Positions 39,278 to 49,707 of a DNA stretch of 64,000 nucleotides are shown here, one piece after another. Origin of the DNA: Cladobotryum mycophilum (taxonomy: Eukaryota; Ascomycota; Sordariomycetes; Hypocreales; Hypocreaceae); NCBI GenBank assembly GCA_036429605.1, contig JAVFKD010000016.1, forward strand, positions 2,480,001-2,544,000, in the 5' to 3' direction. The notes below the pieces were generated by a model. The model ran no database searches, was not told the origin of the DNA, and saw nothing but the letters and a program-made list of their open reading frames with translations. The translations under genes and the position numbers were made by a program. The number at the start of each line of letters is the position of its first letter. Position 1 is the first letter of the stretch.

Positions 39278-42200
39278 CTAAGCAAGGGGCTCTCGCACCA
39301 AAGCCAATGCTGCTGAAGAGTGATCGTCATCTTCCTCACCTTCCGCCGCAAGACCTGTTGCAGCGGCGTCGTCTCCATTCTCGTCGGCGTTTGCGAACCT
39401 GCTGCTTGCTAGCCCCTTGGGCTTTACTGTAGCCGCTTTGGCCTAAATGCTGTCAGTCTTGGGCTATTTGAACTACTTAAAATGGCTAACATTACCTTTT
39501 CCTCAGCAAGCTCGGCATTCCTAACTTTAAGCTGGGCTAATAATTCCTCCTCCCTCATCTGTAACTCGTCGGACTTCTTGTTTAAATCAACCTCCCGTAT
39601 TTGCCCATTCTCGACCTTCTTAGTCAATTCGATGACCTGAATTTCAAGTTCCTTTGTCTTGCTGTTGGCTTCCTCAATCAGGGATGTCATGCTTTCATTG
39701 AGATCGTTATAGTCTGCTTCTGCTGTTCTCTGCTTTACTTCTGCATCAGCTTTGAATGCTTCCAAGCTCTTTCGGACAAACTCAAGATCTTGGTTAACAA
39801 GGACGAACTTGTCTTCCATTGCCTTCAAATTAATCTTGGCAGCATTGAGCTCATCTTCTTTTGCCTCTAGGTTCATCTTGGATGAGGATAGAGATTCCTC
39901 CAGGAGTTTATGCGCTGTAGACAACTCGGATTTAAGCGCATCGATCGCTGATGTGTCGGGTTTCATAGTCTTGGCGGCATCAAGTTCGGCTAGCGCTGTC
40001 ATGCGCTCCATCTTCTCCTGAGCAAGTTGTCGGCTGAGATCTCGCACCTCAATCTGCGCATTGTCAAGGGATTCTTGAGCTTGCTCGAGAGTAGCCTGAA
40101 GATCTGAATTGATAGCCGCATGCTGTGCCAGCTTCTCTTCAAAGCTTGTCGTATTATTCCTGTACTCAGCCATGACGTCCTCAATAGCTTTAGTATGACT
40201 CGCTGCTAGTTCTTCCAGGTCCTTTTTAGCATTTGCACCCTCAGCTTTCAGAGATTCCATGGTATTGGTGTGCATCGTGATGAGCTTCTCCACCTCGGAC
40301 ACATGGTTTTCAATGAGTTCGTGCTTAGTGGCAATGAGTTCTTCGGCATTGTTAGACTGTGCGTTCTCCAACTCTATTTTGGTTTCGTCAAGTTGCGCCT
40401 GTAGTTTGGCCAGTTCCGCCGCAAGCAAATGGTCGCTAGCATCTTTGACGGCGGTAAGTTCAGATTCGTGGCTAGCCAAGAGGCTCTCTTTCTCGTCGAC
40501 ATGCTTCTTCTTGAGGTCTTGGAGGGCAACTTCGTGCGAGGCCTCAAGATCCTCCAGGCGCTTAGAGAGCGTAGCCTCACCATCATGGGACACCAGTTGC
40601 AAGGCATCCGCATGCTGATTTTTGAGGGAATCGAGTTCCTTTGCATGAGCCTCTTCTGCCGTAGACGCTGCATTCTTTATGGACTCGAGCTCTTCAGCAT
40701 GACTGGTTCGCAGCGCAGTGAACTTCTGTTCGTATTCCAAAACTTTCGACTCGAGCTGGCCGATGGCAGCCAAATGCTCTTCTTTGGAAGCGGTAACTTC
40801 CTTGGCATGATTGTCGGCGGTCTCAGCAGCAGAAACCTTCAGCTCGTCATGTTGCTTCTCCAACTCTTCGAATTTGCGCTTAAAAAAGGCATCACCGCGA
40901 AGGCTTTCGATTTCATTCTCATAATCCTGCGAGATCTGCTTCATACGCTCATCATGCATCTCCTTCAGCTTCGAAATGTCGCCTTCTTTCTCGGTCAGTT
41001 TGATCTGTAATTCATTAAGCTCATTCTGCATCGTGGCCACATTCTCACGCGACGAGGCAAGTTCAGCCTCTCTCTCGCTGAGGCTGTTTTGTAATTTGCT
41101 AGCCACGCCTTGTTCATCTTCCGTCTGAGCTCTGGTCTTTTCAGCAACTTCATCGGAAGCCGCCAGTTTCGCTTTCAACTCTGACAGCTCAGCCTCCAAA
41201 GCAGCGACAGCGCTAGCATGCGCCTCCCGCTCCGATTCAACAGCTCTTTTGTTGGACGTTTCCAGGGCCGTATTCGATACGGTTAATTCCTCAATCCTAA
41301 GTTTAAGGTCTGTGATGGCCGATTCGTGACTAGAAGTAAGCTCGGCGAGAGCAGTCTCAGATTCTTTCTGGCCAGCGACCGAAGCCTGCAGCTCCCCGAC
41401 TTGTGCGGCATGGTCACGCAGAGCCTTCTGAAGGTTCTCCTCGCTGGCGCGAAGTTTCTCTTCATTTTCGGCCTTCAAGGCATCAAGAGAGCCCTTTAGC
41501 GATCCAAGAACCACCTCTCCTTCATCTTTGACGCGCAAAGCTTCGGCAAGATCGTTCTCCGCAGCTTGCAGTTTCTCGGCAACTTCAGATATTTTGGACT
41601 CCAAAGATTTCACCGTGGACTGGTGCTCAAGCTTTAAATTGGAGATGGCTTCTTGGTGTTCTTGGTTATTATTTTCTCCATCCTCAGGCTCTCCAGTTGC
41701 CACACGATCTGCTTGTTCACGGAGCTCAACAATCGTCTGCTCAAATCCGGTGATCTGAGATCGGAGTGACTCTATCTCACCATCCTTCTCGGCCAGTTTA
41801 GAAGTTAACTCCTCAACTTCTTTGGCAGTGTCGACTGGCACCTCGGATCGGAGTGAAGTTCGAGTAGATGGGCGGGGAGTTGAAGGCGACAACCCAACTA
41901 CAGATAACCTCTTTCGGGTGTCAGTAGTGGTACTGGACGCCGTACTTCCTGGGCGGGCAGTCGCAACTCTAGTTCCCGCTGTGCTTGTGCTTGTGGCCCC
42001 TGATCTTGCAACAATACCACTCGTCCTTGGGCTCGCCGTAGTACTGGTAGCTGTCACCGGCTTGCGTACCGTCGAAGATGTTGTGACGGTTCCAGTTTTC
42101 TTGTCTGTACCACCACCAGGACTCGACTTAATTGAGCTCACTCTCCGTGCAGCTGCGGAAGTTGTTGTCGGTTTAGTACCTGACTTTTTTCGTCTTCGCT

Positions 42201-42524
42201 TGCACTCACACTAGGCTGGCTTTGGTGACTAGAGGTCGAGGCAGATGTGGCAGGTCGACGGACAGTCGAAGCTGGTGGACGCGTTGGCGGCTTGCTCATG
42301 CCTCCTGGAGCTCGAGCACTAAGGGCAGTGGTGGACTTTGATGCAGTGCCAGCAATTCCGGCTCCGGAACGGCGCGCTGCTGCTGTCCCTGTCGCTCCAG
42401 GCGAACGCTTGGCTACTGACGGGGTGCTGGGTCCGGCGGCATCCTTGGTAGGCCTCTCAACTGGCTCCGGTGTAGCTGCAGTGACTGCATTGGGAATGAC
42501 GGCGGGTGGCTCGCTTTCAGACAT
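39278..42524 (-). CDS. Long coiled-coil protein with Ser/Thr/Ala/Pro-rich head
   Basis: The start is the ATG at 42524 (MSESEPP). About 240 residues of low-complexity S/T/A/P sequence with many basic residues precede about 750 residues of continuous heptad-type coiled coil rich in E, K, L, A. A short acidic tail ends in LALVREPLA. The last intron is 39443-39495 (53 bp; GTAATG, CTGAC, TTTAG). Near the head the frame shifts. Either a 59-bp intron at 42153-42211 (1044 aa) or a missing base in the T6 run at 42185-42190 (1064 aa) restores it. Similar proteins are often named 'M protein repeat'; this is composition, not homology to streptococcal M protein. A cytoskeletal or scaffold role is only a guess. 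Confidence 0.85.
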
Positions 42525-43693
42525 GGTTGCGATATGTTGTAGGCCGTTCTGTGGGGTGCAATCAGTTGCAAAATTCAGAAAGGAAGTCACAGAATTTTTG
42601 CGTACACTGGAAGACTTGTATGTGTGTGATTTGAAAAACTTGATGCGTAGGCACCTTGTTTATCTTGTCGCCTTTGCTCGTCGGCACACCAGTCCAGTCG
42701 TTTGCTTGGAAAACAGGGAGCAGAGGTGAAATACGAAAGAAGTTTTGGGGAGCTATTAAACAGGGGTATCCGCGGAGGCAAGCGATTCTCCTGGCAATTA
42801 TCTCAGCACATAGGGGTTGACGTCCAAATGAGTATAACTCCCAGGAAATGTTGAGGTTAAAGGGGCACTTCGACACGAACCAAGACAGAATGGTACCTGC
42901 ACCAAGCACTGAAATCACGACGCGCCACGTACCTGGTGCTGTTATTAGGTATCTTTAATTGCTTGGTACTATCTCCAATTAAGAGATGTGGGTAAAAGGG
43001 GGGCTCAATCCAAGACAAGATACCACGGTACCCTTCCCTTCCAAGCTTCTAAATCAACAAAAGTATAGGTAGCGAATTTTTTTTTTTTTGGACACTACTT
43101 GGTCAAGCTATCGTCACACTAGACTTGAAGAGCTTCCTTGAGAGAAAAAAATTTAGCAGTGAAGAGAAGAGGGGAGATAAAATCAGTGCCATCTGGCACT
43201 GCAAGCACTCCAGGTGCCTTACTTGGGGGTACCTACTGAGGCTACTGGATCTAGGTGAGTGGATTACCTACAAGTAGTAGTATTTGCGAATTTGAATCAC
43301 CCCACCTCTTTGTATTTTTTTGGTTGTAACAGCATTCATGAGGAGGGGTATTAGCACCTGCCTATCTTTAGTACCTGTATAGGTAGGAGGTAGTCTATGT
43401 AACTTATTATTCATGTTACACTCAAGTTCTATCAACTTGGTCAGTCACCATTACCTAGGCATGGATACCAAACACGATTAGATATCAAAGCATACCAACC
43501 ACTAGGGTACCTAGGTAGCGATAAAGCATGTCTTAGGTGCCGGGTAGATGATATAATGTTTCCACAGAACAGCTGCCTGCTTAGTAACACCTCATAGCCA
43601 CATCTCACACCAATGAACATAAGTAAACCTGGGCGAAACCGACCTTCATCATTGCACATCATAACCTAGGTTTCATCCCATTGTTTACAGAAA
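42525..43693. promoter_or_regulatory. Divergent intergenic region, coiled-coil gene and RRD1
   Basis: 1.17 kb between two divergent genes. No gene was found. It contains a T run at about 43077-43089 and repeated TACCTA/TAGGTA motifs (for example 43228-43236, 43370-43390, 43505-43517), seen in several other intergenic regions of this window. Confidence 0.55.
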
Positions 43694-45004
43694 ATGGCTG
43701 CCGTCCAAACCACCGCCGCAAATACAGCAACTCTTGCGCTTCTTGATTTTCCATCCTCACATTCATTTTCGATACCAACCAAGCGTATTCATGAGACTCA
43801 GCATGTTTCCCGTTTTCTCACCAGCCTAGCCTATCGTGATCTTGGCATCTTCATACTTCAACTTAATTATGCCCTATGCCCCCGAATCTTCCTTGGCGCC
43901 CCTCATCCATCCCTTTACCCCCTCTCTACTAAACCGCCTTCAACGCCTTCAATCCTAACCATTCGGGCCCTCATTTCACGGATACAAAACTTGATAGATG
44001 AAGCGCCGCCAGACCCCGGCCCACAAAGATTTGGGAACGTGAGCTTCCGCAAATGGCATGCGTTGTTAGCTAAGAGGCTTGATGGCTTCTTACAACGCGA
44101 TCAGCTGGGAGAAACGCTCAGCATAGCTGATGCCGCCAAGGATGAAGTTGCCAGTTACCTTCTTGGAGCATTCGGAAGCCCGCAAAGACTTGACTACGGA
44201 ACCGGACATGAGCTAAGTTTTATAGCTTTCCTCGGCTGCCTTTGGAAGCTGGGGTTTTTTACAGACGGAGTACAGGGAGGGGATATTGAGAGAGAGATTG
44301 TGCTATCAGTCATTGAGCCGTGAGTCATGTTAGTCGTCGATCTCGTATGGATTCCTAACAGATTTAGGTATCTTGAACTGGTGAGAAAACTCATCATGAC
44401 GTACACATTAGAGCCTGCTGGTTCTCATGGTGTCTGGGGTCTCGACGACCATTCATTTGTGCCTTATATCTTTGGGTCCGCACAGCTTACACGTCCCATT
44501 GCATCAAGCGAAGCAATGCCCACAGAGGGCTCCGTCAGAGGGGCGCCAAAACCGAGTGACGTTACTAATGCCGACATTGTTGAGGATCAAAGGCAGACCA
44601 ACATGTACTTTTCAGCTATTGGCTTCATCTATGATGTCAAAAAAGGTCCATTCTGGGAGCATAGTCCAATGCTATTCGATATCTCGGGGATTCGTGATGG
44701 ATGGGGTAAGATTAACAAAGGCATGATCAAGATGTTTCAAGCAGAGGTTTTATCCAAGTTCCCTGTAGTCCAACATTTCCCTTTTGGATCACTCTTTTCG
44801 TGGGATGAGGATCCACGAGCACCGAATTTCGCAAAGGACGCTAATATGACAAAGATGACACCAACTACCACTGTTTCTACTCTGGGGATTGGTACTCAGG
44901 CGCCATGGGCTCAGGTAGCAGGAAGTCAAAGACCAACCGGCGCTGATACATTGTATTTAAGAGGTTCTTTACCAAAATCGAGTGCCCCATCTCCCGCAAG
45001 ATGA
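43694..45004 (+). CDS. RRD1: Serine/threonine phosphatase 2A activator, RRD1/PTPA family
   Basis: 420 aa in two exons. Intron 44320-44367 (48 bp) has GTGAGT, CTAAC, TTTAG. Family blocks are intact: RFGNVSFRKWHALL, YGTGHELSF, LEPAGSHGVWGLDDH, GPFWEHSPML and FPVVQHFPFG. PTPA proteins are peptidyl-prolyl isomerases that activate the PP2A catalytic subunit and affect TOR and stress signalling; that is family knowledge. The N-terminal block (FSIPTKRIHETQ) and LNYALCPR resemble the RRD1 more than the RRD2 branch, which is a judgement by eye. The C-terminal 60 residues are low complexity. The start ATG follows a CAGAAA context. Cytosol and nucleus are expected. Confidence 0.95.
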
Positions 45005-45386
45005 GGTTGCCGCCGCAATATCAGCTATATAACGGAGCTTATTAATGGAGACATGATGAGTCAAATGAATGTTGCAGAATTCGACCAATGGCGTTTGTGT
45101 GACTTTCCATACTCCCATCTGATGTAAAATCTGGCCCATATTCTTAATCATCGTGACAGTCTGCCACTATATACTTTGGTTCACGTTCACAATTAGAAAA
45201 TAGAGGGGCAGGAAGGGTATAATATTTTAAATAGGCAAAGTTATGGCACTATCCAAGGTAGCTAACCGAGCAGCAGCGAGAACGCGTTACGAAAGGGACT
45301 GTAGTGGAGACCCTGAGGTCAAATATTCAATGTGGCCATTATGTTGCGCGGGGGGTGGGGATGTGGCGACTGGGATGGTGTTGGTT
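45005..45386. other. Short convergent intergenic region
   Basis: 3' flanks of RRD1 (+) and the small acidic protein gene (-). No feature recognised. Confidence 0.6.
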
Positions 45387-46075
45387 TCAAGTCGTAGTAG
45401 TAGCAGCAGCAGCAGCAGCAGCAGCGGGCGTGGGCTCTGGTTTTGCCTCTGCTGGTGTCTCTGTTGTTGTTGGTGGGGCGGGCTGGTCAGTAGATTCCAC
45501 CAGCGGCGACTTTGCGGCCTCTGTAGCTATAGTAGAGGGCTCATCAGTTCTCGCCCCCTACACAATATGCCTGGGGATGCCTTGTAATTGGTCACTTACC
45601 GGCGGGAGTCGGCTCTGTGGTAGTAGGAGGCTTGGGCTCCACGACCTCGGGCTCAGGCTCAGGCTGGGACTCAGGCTTGGGCTCCTCTGGTTTTGTCTCG
45701 GCCAGTTTGGAGTCCACTAGGGTGGGCGGCTGGGCTGTCGCGGGATTAGATGCTGCTTCACACGCAAAGGGATACTTTAATTCAACTTACACTCTGGGGC
45801 GGGAGCTGGAGTCGTCTCCACCCCTTTGCTGGGCTCGTCGGCAGGCTTTACCTCAGTAGGAGCGACATCGGTGGCCTTGGAATCGTCGGACACAGCTGAT
45901 TCCTTGGGTTCATCCTTTGGCGGCTCAGGCTTCCTTCTAAAGGCAGCCTTTAGCTTTGCCTTGAGATTGTCCAGAGCATCAAGAGCTACAGATTTGGTCT
46001 GTTAGATGGCGAGGACAGGGATGAAAAGGGGGTGAAAGGATTGGGGAGACTGGGAGACCAACGTATGCCAGGCAT
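45387..46075 (-). CDS. Small acidic P/E/K/T-rich protein, four exons, unknown function
   Basis: Assembled by eye: exons 46075-46063, 45985-45791, 45734-45600, 45526-45387, giving 160 aa with all phases consistent. Introns are 77, 56 and 73 bp; two have GTAAGT and the first has the less usual GTTGGT with CTAAC before TGTAG. The N-terminus is MPGIPLDALDNLKAKLKAAF, a likely amphipathic helix with basic residues. The rest is disordered, rich in Pro, Glu, Lys and Thr. It ends in seven alanines (a GCT tract) and four threonines. No domain is recognised. Splice choice at the second intron could be 18 nt earlier without changing frame. Open frames on the plus strand here are antisense shadows. Confidence 0.65.
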
Positions 46076-46926
46076 TTTTAATGCACTTGATTTGTTCTTG
46101 GTAAGTGTGGTCCAAGAGCGGTGATAGTTTGCTGAGTATCTACGTAGTTGCTGTCAGCTCGAGACACGACCAATCTGTGTATCTTGTGAAGGGTGTTATA
46201 GCATAGGTAATGAGACAGGAGAATATTTACCCAGAGAAGGAGAGCGCGTAGGTGTGGTTTTCCGCAACAGTAAATGTATTAAAAAAGAGGAGAAGAAAGT
46301 CGAGCTGGAACAAACAGCCAGCGCTCCGAATGTGTACACTATATACTCCGTACCTTGGTACCTACTGTAGTACCTACTATACTTGTAGCCCGTCTAATAC
46401 CAAGGTACCCCTAGTTTATTATATCTGGGGAAAAACGTGTTTGGTGGGCCGCCGTTCCGCCTGGCCCCTGTGAGTTTATTGCATAGCTTAATCTGACCCT
46501 TGTTTCAGCTAGATGGTGGGGGAGGGGGGCAAACTCAATGGCAGTGACATAAAGAAAAGTATTGAAACGATGCATGGGACTAAGTACTACTTAGTAGGTA
46601 GGCATTGGCATTGCATTCTATGGTGTGTTATCGCAAGTACTAACTACACCCTATCTGCATAAACTCAATTGCCAATACAGTAGAAGAAGCATTTCCATGT
46701 GCTTAAATTGTTGACTAGCAGATATCCTGACGTTGGAAACGGACCCCACCCACTTCGTCATTACTTGGCATTTCACTAACATACGATGGGGTATTTCTAG
46801 CTGCCCCGATTACCACCACACCACACCACACCACCACCACCATCCAAACTCAATCAAAATAGTCATGTCTTTGTCAAAATACCAAAAAGATACACAACCA
46901 TGCAAGAAAAATGCAAAAAACATGCC
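46076..46926. other. Intergenic, no gene seen
   Basis: About 0.85 kb. It includes the promoter of the small acidic gene, with TACCTA-type motifs (46340-46375, 46588-46605). A CCACCACACCA-rich stretch lies at 46814-46842. No coding signal. Confidence 0.55.
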
Positions 46927-46933
46927 AAAAAAA
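46927..46933 (-). terminator. Pol III terminator of tRNA-Pro
   Basis: Seven A on the plus strand, so seven T on the tRNA strand, 13 nt downstream of the mature 3' end. Confidence 0.8.
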
Positions 46934-46945
46934 CCCAATTCAGCG

Positions 46946-47036
46946 GACCGCACCGTGGATCGAACACGGGGCCTCGTGCATATGCGCTATCGTAGATGAG
47001 CCCAAAGCACGAATCATACCACTAGACCATGCGGTC
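46946..47036 (-). tRNA. tP(UGG): tRNA-Pro(UGG) with 20-nt intron
   Basis: The minus strand folds as a full cloverleaf. The acceptor is GACCGCA with TGCGGTC (7/7). The D arm GTC..GAT has loop TAGTGGTAT. The anticodon stem is CGTGC with GCACG, and the loop reads TT-TGG-G. The T arm is CCGTG-TTCGATC-CACGG. A 20-nt intron (CTCATCTACGATAGCGCATA) lies one base 3' of the anticodon, the usual nuclear position. Mature length is 71 nt without CCA. A and B boxes are intact. Confidence 0.95.
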
Positions 47037-47355
47037 GGTTGGATGGATTTTGTTGAAGAAGGGACCGGATATTTACGTATATACAGGTTAGTTGTTACAG
47101 GACGTAATGAATGGGATGACACGATGTAGTCGAATGGTAACGTTTTGTATGCACTGTCGGAAGAAACAATAGCATTCTTGCTTTATTATTTATTTATCTT
47201 TCTCTTGATCCTTCTTACGTCTTTGCATATAACCACGTTCAGTATACGGGATACAGAGTTAGTAGAACATCATGCGACTGTTGTGGGCTCAATAGGTATT
47301 CACGGCGAGTTCGATCGCAGATGTTGGACATTTGACATGTCTGATATCTTGAATC
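47037..47355. other. Intergenic between tRNA and hydrolase-like gene
   Basis: About 320 bp, 5' flank of the tRNA and 3' flank of the hydrolase-like gene. No other feature seen. Confidence 0.6.
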
Positions 47356-48649
47356 TCATATTCTATCTCGTATCCAACTCAACAGAATATTCTGCCCAGC
47401 TTCGCTCAGGTCCAAATCCTTTCTTTCCTGGCCCACGTCTGCTACTTGAACTCTTCCGTGTGCCTCTCCCGCCAACTGTTCAACGTCATCGTCCCATTCC
47501 CCCTGATCTGTTAGTTCGATTATATCGATGCTACGTTTCATAAAAGTGGAGAGATCTTTTGCCTGTGCTCTGAAATTGTGTGCATCCACTGCCATCCTTG
47601 CATATCTCGCAGGTTTGGCCTGCCGTCGTTGTGGTGGATTGGTCGATATTGAGTCGTGTAGAAGAAGAGCTTGGGGGATTTTCAGCATCGAGTCAACCGG
47701 AGGGAATGTCAAATGCGCTTGCTGCGGAGGCCTTAATGCCTTGATGAAAAGCTTCTCATAGCCCGTCTTGGCATTGAGCATGGCAGCCTCAGTTGCTGAC
47801 ATGTAAAATGAACTGGGCACTAATATGCCGGGAGTATGGAAGAATAGACTAGGGCTGGCAAATGGGTCGAATAGATTCGATGGCGTGTCGAAGAGCGACT
47901 CTATCCTTTTTTGGAGATTATTCATATGTGTAGACTGGTATGGTGTAGTCATGACTGTCGCTGACTTGGGCGAGATTTTGGTTATGTTGATTTGGTGATC
48001 AGGCAAGAACATGGTCCAGTTGTAAATACCATTGTAGGCAGCGAAACCTCTGATGCTGAACCTGCTGTGCGATCGCGTTTCCGTGAGTGATAATGATGCG
48101 GCAAGACTAGCACCAAGGTAGGATCCGTAGACAATAATGTTGCCTCTGCCGTTATTTGGCGGCATCAGATTTTCGGTGATCCATCGAAACGCAAATGCCG
48201 TATCATGAACTGGGATGGGCCATGGTAGCCGTTTGACAACATCCCCCCTTCAAGCTCCGCGCTGGTGGTTGAGGTGACCCCCCAGCGATAGTTGATACTA
48301 GCGACCGGCCAATCTCTCAAAAACCCTGGTATAGGTCGAACCGAAGATTCATCCCTGAACGCAAATGGTGGAATGTGAACTATCAGTGCATCTGCGGATG
48401 GATTCTCTGTGAAGTTGTGGAGACTGCTATGATATTAGTCCTCATTACAATAACCTATCCCAGGTGTGTTTGTTGTTCACCATCATAATAGGGATGGTGT
48501 TCTTGCTGTTGGACCTACTCAACAGTGACATATCCTTCGGAACCAATCCTCACGCGGACTGTTTGTTGGCTTTGTGTGCTGAGTCTTCTGTATATGATAG
48601 CCTTGATAGGTAGGCGACGAACAGACAAGGACACGGACCATGGGGGCAT
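47356..48649 (-). CDS. Alpha/beta-hydrolase-like protein lacking a serine at the nucleophile elbow (frame broken by 1 nt)
   Basis: The start is the ATG at 48649 (MPPWSV), followed by a basic, Ser-rich leader (RRLSTQS) that could be mitochondrial. Intron 48424-48518 (95 bp) has GTAGGT, GACTAAT, GCAG. Fold markers: VHIPPF (oxyanion region), INYRWG, WPIPVHD, and a beta-strand/elbow NIIVYGSYLG where the nucleophile position is Tyr. A run of six C (48243-48248, six G in the gene) breaks the frame between SAELEGG and WPIPVHD. One more base yields 399 aa. It resembles an uncharacterised sordariomycete hydrolase-like family. Catalysis is doubtful on present residues. Confidence 0.75.
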
Positions 48650-49707
48650 GTTGTAATATGATAACCAATCGATACTTATATGGGAGGCACGTACCTAGCT
48701 GGAGCATATTAAACGGCGTCGATTTTTTTCTGTGACAATGTTATTATCGCCTTAGATGTTTAGGGATAAGCCACACGGTCAATATCTTGTTAGTTGTGCG
48801 GCCCAATTGATATTGTATGCCATCTAGCTGCGCTGTAACAGATAGATGCCGTGTACCGACTGGCAGGATTGAAATGACAAGACAAGCATCCATGCATATT
48901 ATTCTAACATTTATTAGACTGATACCTGCTTTTTCATCCACACATCCACCCCCACGCACCATGTGCGCTAACCTATGCGCTTAGTTGTGTTTTAAGAGGA
49001 CCGTTCGCATCATCTTACAAGTACTAACCCGCGCGTAGCACATGATGCTTGTATCAAAATCGGTGTGCAAGCGACTATGGGGTTGGCTGGCACGCCGTCG
49101 TGACGATGTCTTGCTTTTACCATTTTGCTTGCTACATCGGGATTAGACTTCGCACTGGCTGACATCCTCTGGCGGGTTCTTGTCCAATAAACGGATTAAA
49201 GGCTTCCCCAGTTATTTCGGTTTGATCGCACAGACAATAATCGCGTGAAGCCTGCTAGCATCTGTCCGTTGATTCCGGCATCTCGCCTCCCACGTCATAT
49301 TTTTTTGCCAGTCTCATCTGCATATTTTCATGGAGACGTCTAATTGTTGCTACTGCAGATCTGGCAATGCCGGCATGCTGGCAATGGTAACCAGTAGGTA
49401 TACAAGCATCATTCAACGTGCGCCACAACCACATTAGCGAGCTTTGCCTTGGATTGATGAGGGTTGGTGTATACATACAAAACCACACGGCCTCCAAGAT
49501 AGCAAATGACGTTCATTCTACGATCGTGAGAGATCACACTTATTTTATTTTCTATTTTAGATAGTCGGGGAACATAATCTTCGACCGATTTGAGAGGCAG
49601 ATGGGTGACAACTCTCTTTTGCTATTTATTGTCGGGTTATCCAACAGCCTTGATATAAGAACCAAGCCACGCCTCATATCAAGAGACGAGAAAAATACGC
49701 CGCCGCC
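48650..49707. promoter_or_regulatory. Divergent intergenic region, hydrolase-like gene and TOK1
   Basis: 1.06 kb. Open stretches are present on the minus strand (48744-48962, 49255-49497) but lack coding character and ATG context. No RNA gene seen. Confidence 0.5.

Noticed and set aside
38994..39281. Plus-strand 95-codon ORF downstream of the coiled-coil gene
   Set aside because: Lacks coding character and overlaps the opposite-strand stop of the coiled-coil gene.
45304..45720. Plus-strand ORFs over the small acidic gene
   Set aside because: Antisense of a P/E/T-rich coding sequence; the minus strand gives correct splice sites and phases.
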